The translations under genes were made by a program, and so were the position numbers. A model generated the notes under the pieces. The model made no database searches and was not told where the DNA came from. It saw only the letters and a list, made by a program, of their open reading frames with translations. From positions 1,694 through 16,997 of the forward strand of contig PCRW01000051.1 of the NCBI GenBank assembly GCA_002772115.1: DNA of 15,304 bases, read 5' to 3'. Source of the stretch: Candidatus Moranbacteria bacterium CG23_combo_of_CG06-09_8_20_14_all_35_22. GTDB taxonomy: Bacteria; Patescibacteriota; Minisyncoccia; Moranbacterales; UBA2206. Positions 13,886 to 15,304 of the stretch are shown here, piece after piece (within the stretch, counting starts at the first letter, position 1; the number at the start of each line of letters is the position of its first letter).

Positions 13886-14230
13886 ATGGATATTAGCTCA
13901 ATCAAAAACACTCGAGAATTTTTTTGGACGAATCGTTCGAAATATAAACTTCTTCAATATGGCTTGAGTCCGACGACAATCAAAAGTGTTATTCGACGAC
14001 CCGATCGAACTGAAACTGGTATCGCGCCCAAAACTACAGCGGTGATGAAAAGAAAAGACACGAAGAAAACCAAGAGAGAGGTTTGGGTAATGCTTCAATC
14101 AAGAATCAAGAATCAAAGATCAATGATCAACAATAGTAAAACAAAAATTATTTCAGCGTGGATTTATCCGGGGGTGAGTCCGAAAGGCAAGGATATTTAT
14201 GTGCCAGAGGATGTGTGGAAAGAATTGTAA
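13886..14230 (+). CDS. Small unrecognised protein, possibly DUF4258/toxin-like, with repeat insertion
   Basis: A 114-residue basic protein. Its visible features are a helix-like start (about 5-25), LSPTTIKSVIRRPDRTETGIAP (27-48), a strand-like REVWVML (64-70) and a C-terminal KIISAWIYPGVSPKG segment (87-101). The layout of a short helix, then I-x-x-V-I-x-x-P-D-R-T-E-x-G-I and a final strand pair, is loosely like DUF4258 or BrnT/RelE-type small proteins. That resemblance is weak and from memory; no antitoxin gene is obvious next to it. Residues about 71-86 (QSRIKNQRSMINNSKT) are encoded by a heptanucleotide repeat and split the REVWVML and KIISAW strands. A hairpin precedes the start, and no Shine-Dalgarno motif is seen. 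The function is unknown. Confidence 0.7.
   Translation: MDISSIKNTREFFWTNRSKYKLLQYGLSPTTIKSVIRRPDRTETGIAPKTTAVMKRKDTKKTKREVWVMLQSRIKNQRSMINNSKTKIISAWIYPGVSPKGKDIYVPEDVWKEL
14097..14131 (+). repeat. Heptanucleotide repeat patch (AAGAATC units) in the gene at 13886
   Basis: After AATC (14097-14100) come AAGAATC, AAGAATC, AAAGATC and AATGATC (14101-14128), four 7-base units, then AAC. The patch is in frame and encodes a polar Gln/Arg/Asn/Ser-rich peptide between two more conserved strands. Confidence 0.7.
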
Positions 14231-14244
14231 AAATGTAGTACAAT
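14216..14244 (+). promoter_or_regulatory. Possible promoter for the gene at 14273
   Basis: TGGAAA (14216-14221) and TACAAT (14239-14244) are spaced by 17 bases. They overlap the end of the upstream gene and would place transcription start near 14251, about 22 bases before the ATG. The -35 match is only four of six. Confidence 0.35.
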
Positions 14245-14272
14245 AAATGTGTAAATTTAATAATAAAAATAG

Positions 14273-14548
14273 ATGAACAAAAAAGAAAAATTAAGTGAAA
14301 TAATTAGAAATTCTACCTTAAATGATTTTGATAAAAATATGTGGTTTGTTTTTATTCAATCTGTTAATGACGAGCAAATTATTCCGCTTCTAGAGTTGTT
14401 ACGGGAAGACACTACTGAGAATTTGGAAATTATAACTCATAACCTCAAGCAAAAAATTAAATTAGCAGGGAATAATCATTTAAAAAATGCTCAAGAAATA
14501 GTAGATGAGGAATTGAAAATAATAGAAGAAAAATTATCCAAGGAATAA
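14273..14548 (+). CDS. Unrecognised small helical protein
   Basis: A 91-residue protein that I do not recognise. It looks entirely alpha-helical and charged, with no membrane segment or signal peptide. A hydrophobic-patterned segment, NMWFVFIQSVNDEQIIPLLELL (about 22-43), is followed by a long Lys/Glu-rich helix (about 50-91, ending EELKIIEEKLSKE) that could form a coiled coil. It starts 42 bases after the previous stop behind a possible promoter and ends 20 bases before the next gene, so those two are probably co-transcribed. Coding potential is supported by its composition, which resembles neighbouring genes, and by tight packing. Confidence 0.65.
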   Translation: MNKKEKLSEIIRNSTLNDFDKNMWFVFIQSVNDEQIIPLLELLREDTTENLEIITHNLKQKIKLAGNNHLKNAQEIVDEELKIIEEKLSKE

Positions 14549-14568
14549 TTTAAAGTAATTTAAATACT

Positions 14569-15270
14569 ATGTTTGAAAAAATAGAGGCAATTAATCTCGA
14601 TAGGTCCAAAGAAGAAAAACCATTGGAAACTATAAATGAATTGTCAATACACGAGACTGATTTATTAGAAAAAGCGCAAGAAAAAATTCCTGAAGAAAAA
14701 AGAGGAAAGTTTGAAAAAATGAAAAAAGCCTTTTTGGCGATAACTGCGGGAGCCATGTTGCTTAGTGCAACTGGTTGCGGATACCCATTTATAATGCAAC
14801 GAGCTATTGTTAGTGGAAATTTGGATGAGCCAACCATGGCTGAAATATTTTTAGGTCCGGCGGCATATCCTATTGATGTAACTAAAGATGCTATTAAACA
14901 TGCTTTTGAGGTGGGCGACACTAAAATATGTTTCTACAACAACGAAATATCATTGAATATTCATTACAAAAAGCCATTTTTAAACAATGCACAAATAAAT
15001 ATAATATTAAATCGAATATCAAGTGAACTAGAAAAAGATGGTTGGATAAAAACGGAAGATAGTAATTATGGAAAAAACACACCTATATATCTTAATATTG
15101 ATGAAGCTGAAGATGGAACTTTCTTTATAGATGGTTATTACAAAATAGATAAGAATTATTTTCATGGACGTTTAAGCGATCCAATAAAATGGGAAATAAT
15201 AAAGGAAGATCTATTAAAAAATATAAAGGAGTATAATGGACTAGCAAATCCAGACAAACCTATTAGATAG
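14569..15270 (+). CDS. Unrecognised lipoprotein-like or membrane-anchored protein
   Basis: The open frame encodes 233 residues. Residues 51-70 form a lipoprotein-like signal: Met-Lys-Lys, a hydrophobic core AFLAITAGAMLLSA, then T-G-C with Cys70 as the possible lipidated residue. This signal is preceded by 50 charged, helix-forming residues (Glu/Lys-rich, 14569-14718), which is unusual for a secreted protein. Either the true start is the ATG at 14719 (183 residues), with GAGGAAAG at 14703-14709 slightly far upstream, or the long form is made and the hydrophobic segment is a membrane anchor with a cytoplasmic N-terminus. The C-terminal region (about 115-215) looks like a compact alpha/beta domain (KICFYNNEISLNIHYKKPF, INIILNRISSELEKDGWIKT) and matches no family I know. 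The stop is TAG at 15268-15270. Confidence 0.7.
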   Translation: MFEKIEAINLDRSKEEKPLETINELSIHETDLLEKAQEKIPEEKRGKFEKMKKAFLAITAGAMLLSATGCGYPFIMQRAIVSGNLDEPTMAEIFLGPAAYPIDVTKDAIKHAFEVGDTKICFYNNEISLNIHYKKPFLNNAQINIILNRISSELEKDGWIKTEDSNYGKNTPIYLNIDEAEDGTFFIDGYYKIDKNYFHGRLSDPIKWEIIKEDLLKNIKEYNGLANPDKPIR

Positions 15271-15273
15271 ATG

Positions 15274-15282
15274 TGATACAAT
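15274..15282 (+). promoter_or_regulatory. Extended -10 promoter candidate at the window end
   Basis: TGATACAAT (TG, one base, TACAAT at 15277-15282) is an extended -10 motif. Transcription would begin about seven bases downstream, right at the ATG at 15289, which would make the mRNA leaderless or nearly so. No good -35 box is seen at the proper distance. Confidence 0.35.
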
Positions 15283-15288
15283 GAAAGT

Positions 15289-15304
15289 ATGAAAAAATCA
15301 TACA
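15289..15304 (+). CDS. Start of a gene running off the window
   Basis: ATG followed by AAA AAA TCA TAC gives Met-Lys-Lys-Ser-Tyr, a plausible N-terminus, cut by the window end. Only five complete codons are visible, so no function can be proposed. The support is the extended -10 motif just upstream and the same strand and spacing as its neighbours. Confidence 0.35.

Noticed and set aside
14225..14244. TTGTAA as -35 with TACAAT as -10
   Set aside because: The spacer would be only 8 bases. TGGAAA at 14216 gives the correct 17.

Overview
This window looks like part of an AT-rich bacterial chromosome in which every supported gene lies on the + strand. It probably comes from the Candidate Phyla Radiation (Patescibacteria, Parcubacteria/Moranbacteria-like). 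That placement is inference. It rests on the very A-rich coding bias, short spacers, near absence of Shine-Dalgarno motifs, many small unrecognised proteins, and abundant palindromic or heptanucleotide repeat patches inside and between genes. TGA is used as a stop (for example after atpH and yvcK), so the genetic code appears standard in this respect.

Positions 1-5839 hold most of an F-type ATP synthase operon: atpF (5' end cut by the window), atpH, a small unrecognised three-helix membrane protein coupled to atpH, then atpA, atpG, atpD and atpC. The next gene (5909-6805) encodes a protein with beta-carbonic-anhydrase-like zinc motifs and is followed by a good intrinsic terminator (6826-6873). 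A well-formed sigma70-type promoter (6872-6900) then starts a second block: leuS, a sugar-phosphate nucleotidyltransferase, a YvcK/CofD-family protein, a small HAD-family protein overlapping it by ATGA, and glmS. The nucleotidyltransferase, YvcK and GlmS group suggests a cell-envelope precursor theme (UDP-GlcNAc supply and its control), while leuS serves translation. The last 1.4 kb holds three small unrecognised genes, one of them a likely lipoprotein or membrane-anchored protein, and the first codons of another gene.

The most striking content is repetitive DNA inserted in frame into essential genes. A near-identical 35-bp palindrome with perfect 16-bp core arms sits in atpD and in leuS and is read in the same frame in both (EVSPRxTRGETS). 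A different GC-rich 56-bp imperfect palindrome adds about 18 residues to the gamma subunit. leuS also carries three A-rich patches built on 7-bp units, two of which share an identical 13-mer in the same reading frame, and another 7-bp-unit patch lies in the small gene at 13886. Several within-operon spacers are filled by imperfect inverted repeats (419-501, 5283-5390, 9478-9572, 10263-10350). This resembles the logic of the Rickettsia palindromic elements, but the sequences and the likely host differ.

There is no gene-free stretch longer than about 135 bases. The longest spacers (5267-5398, 6806-6925, 9476-9581) are described as repeats, terminator or promoter.
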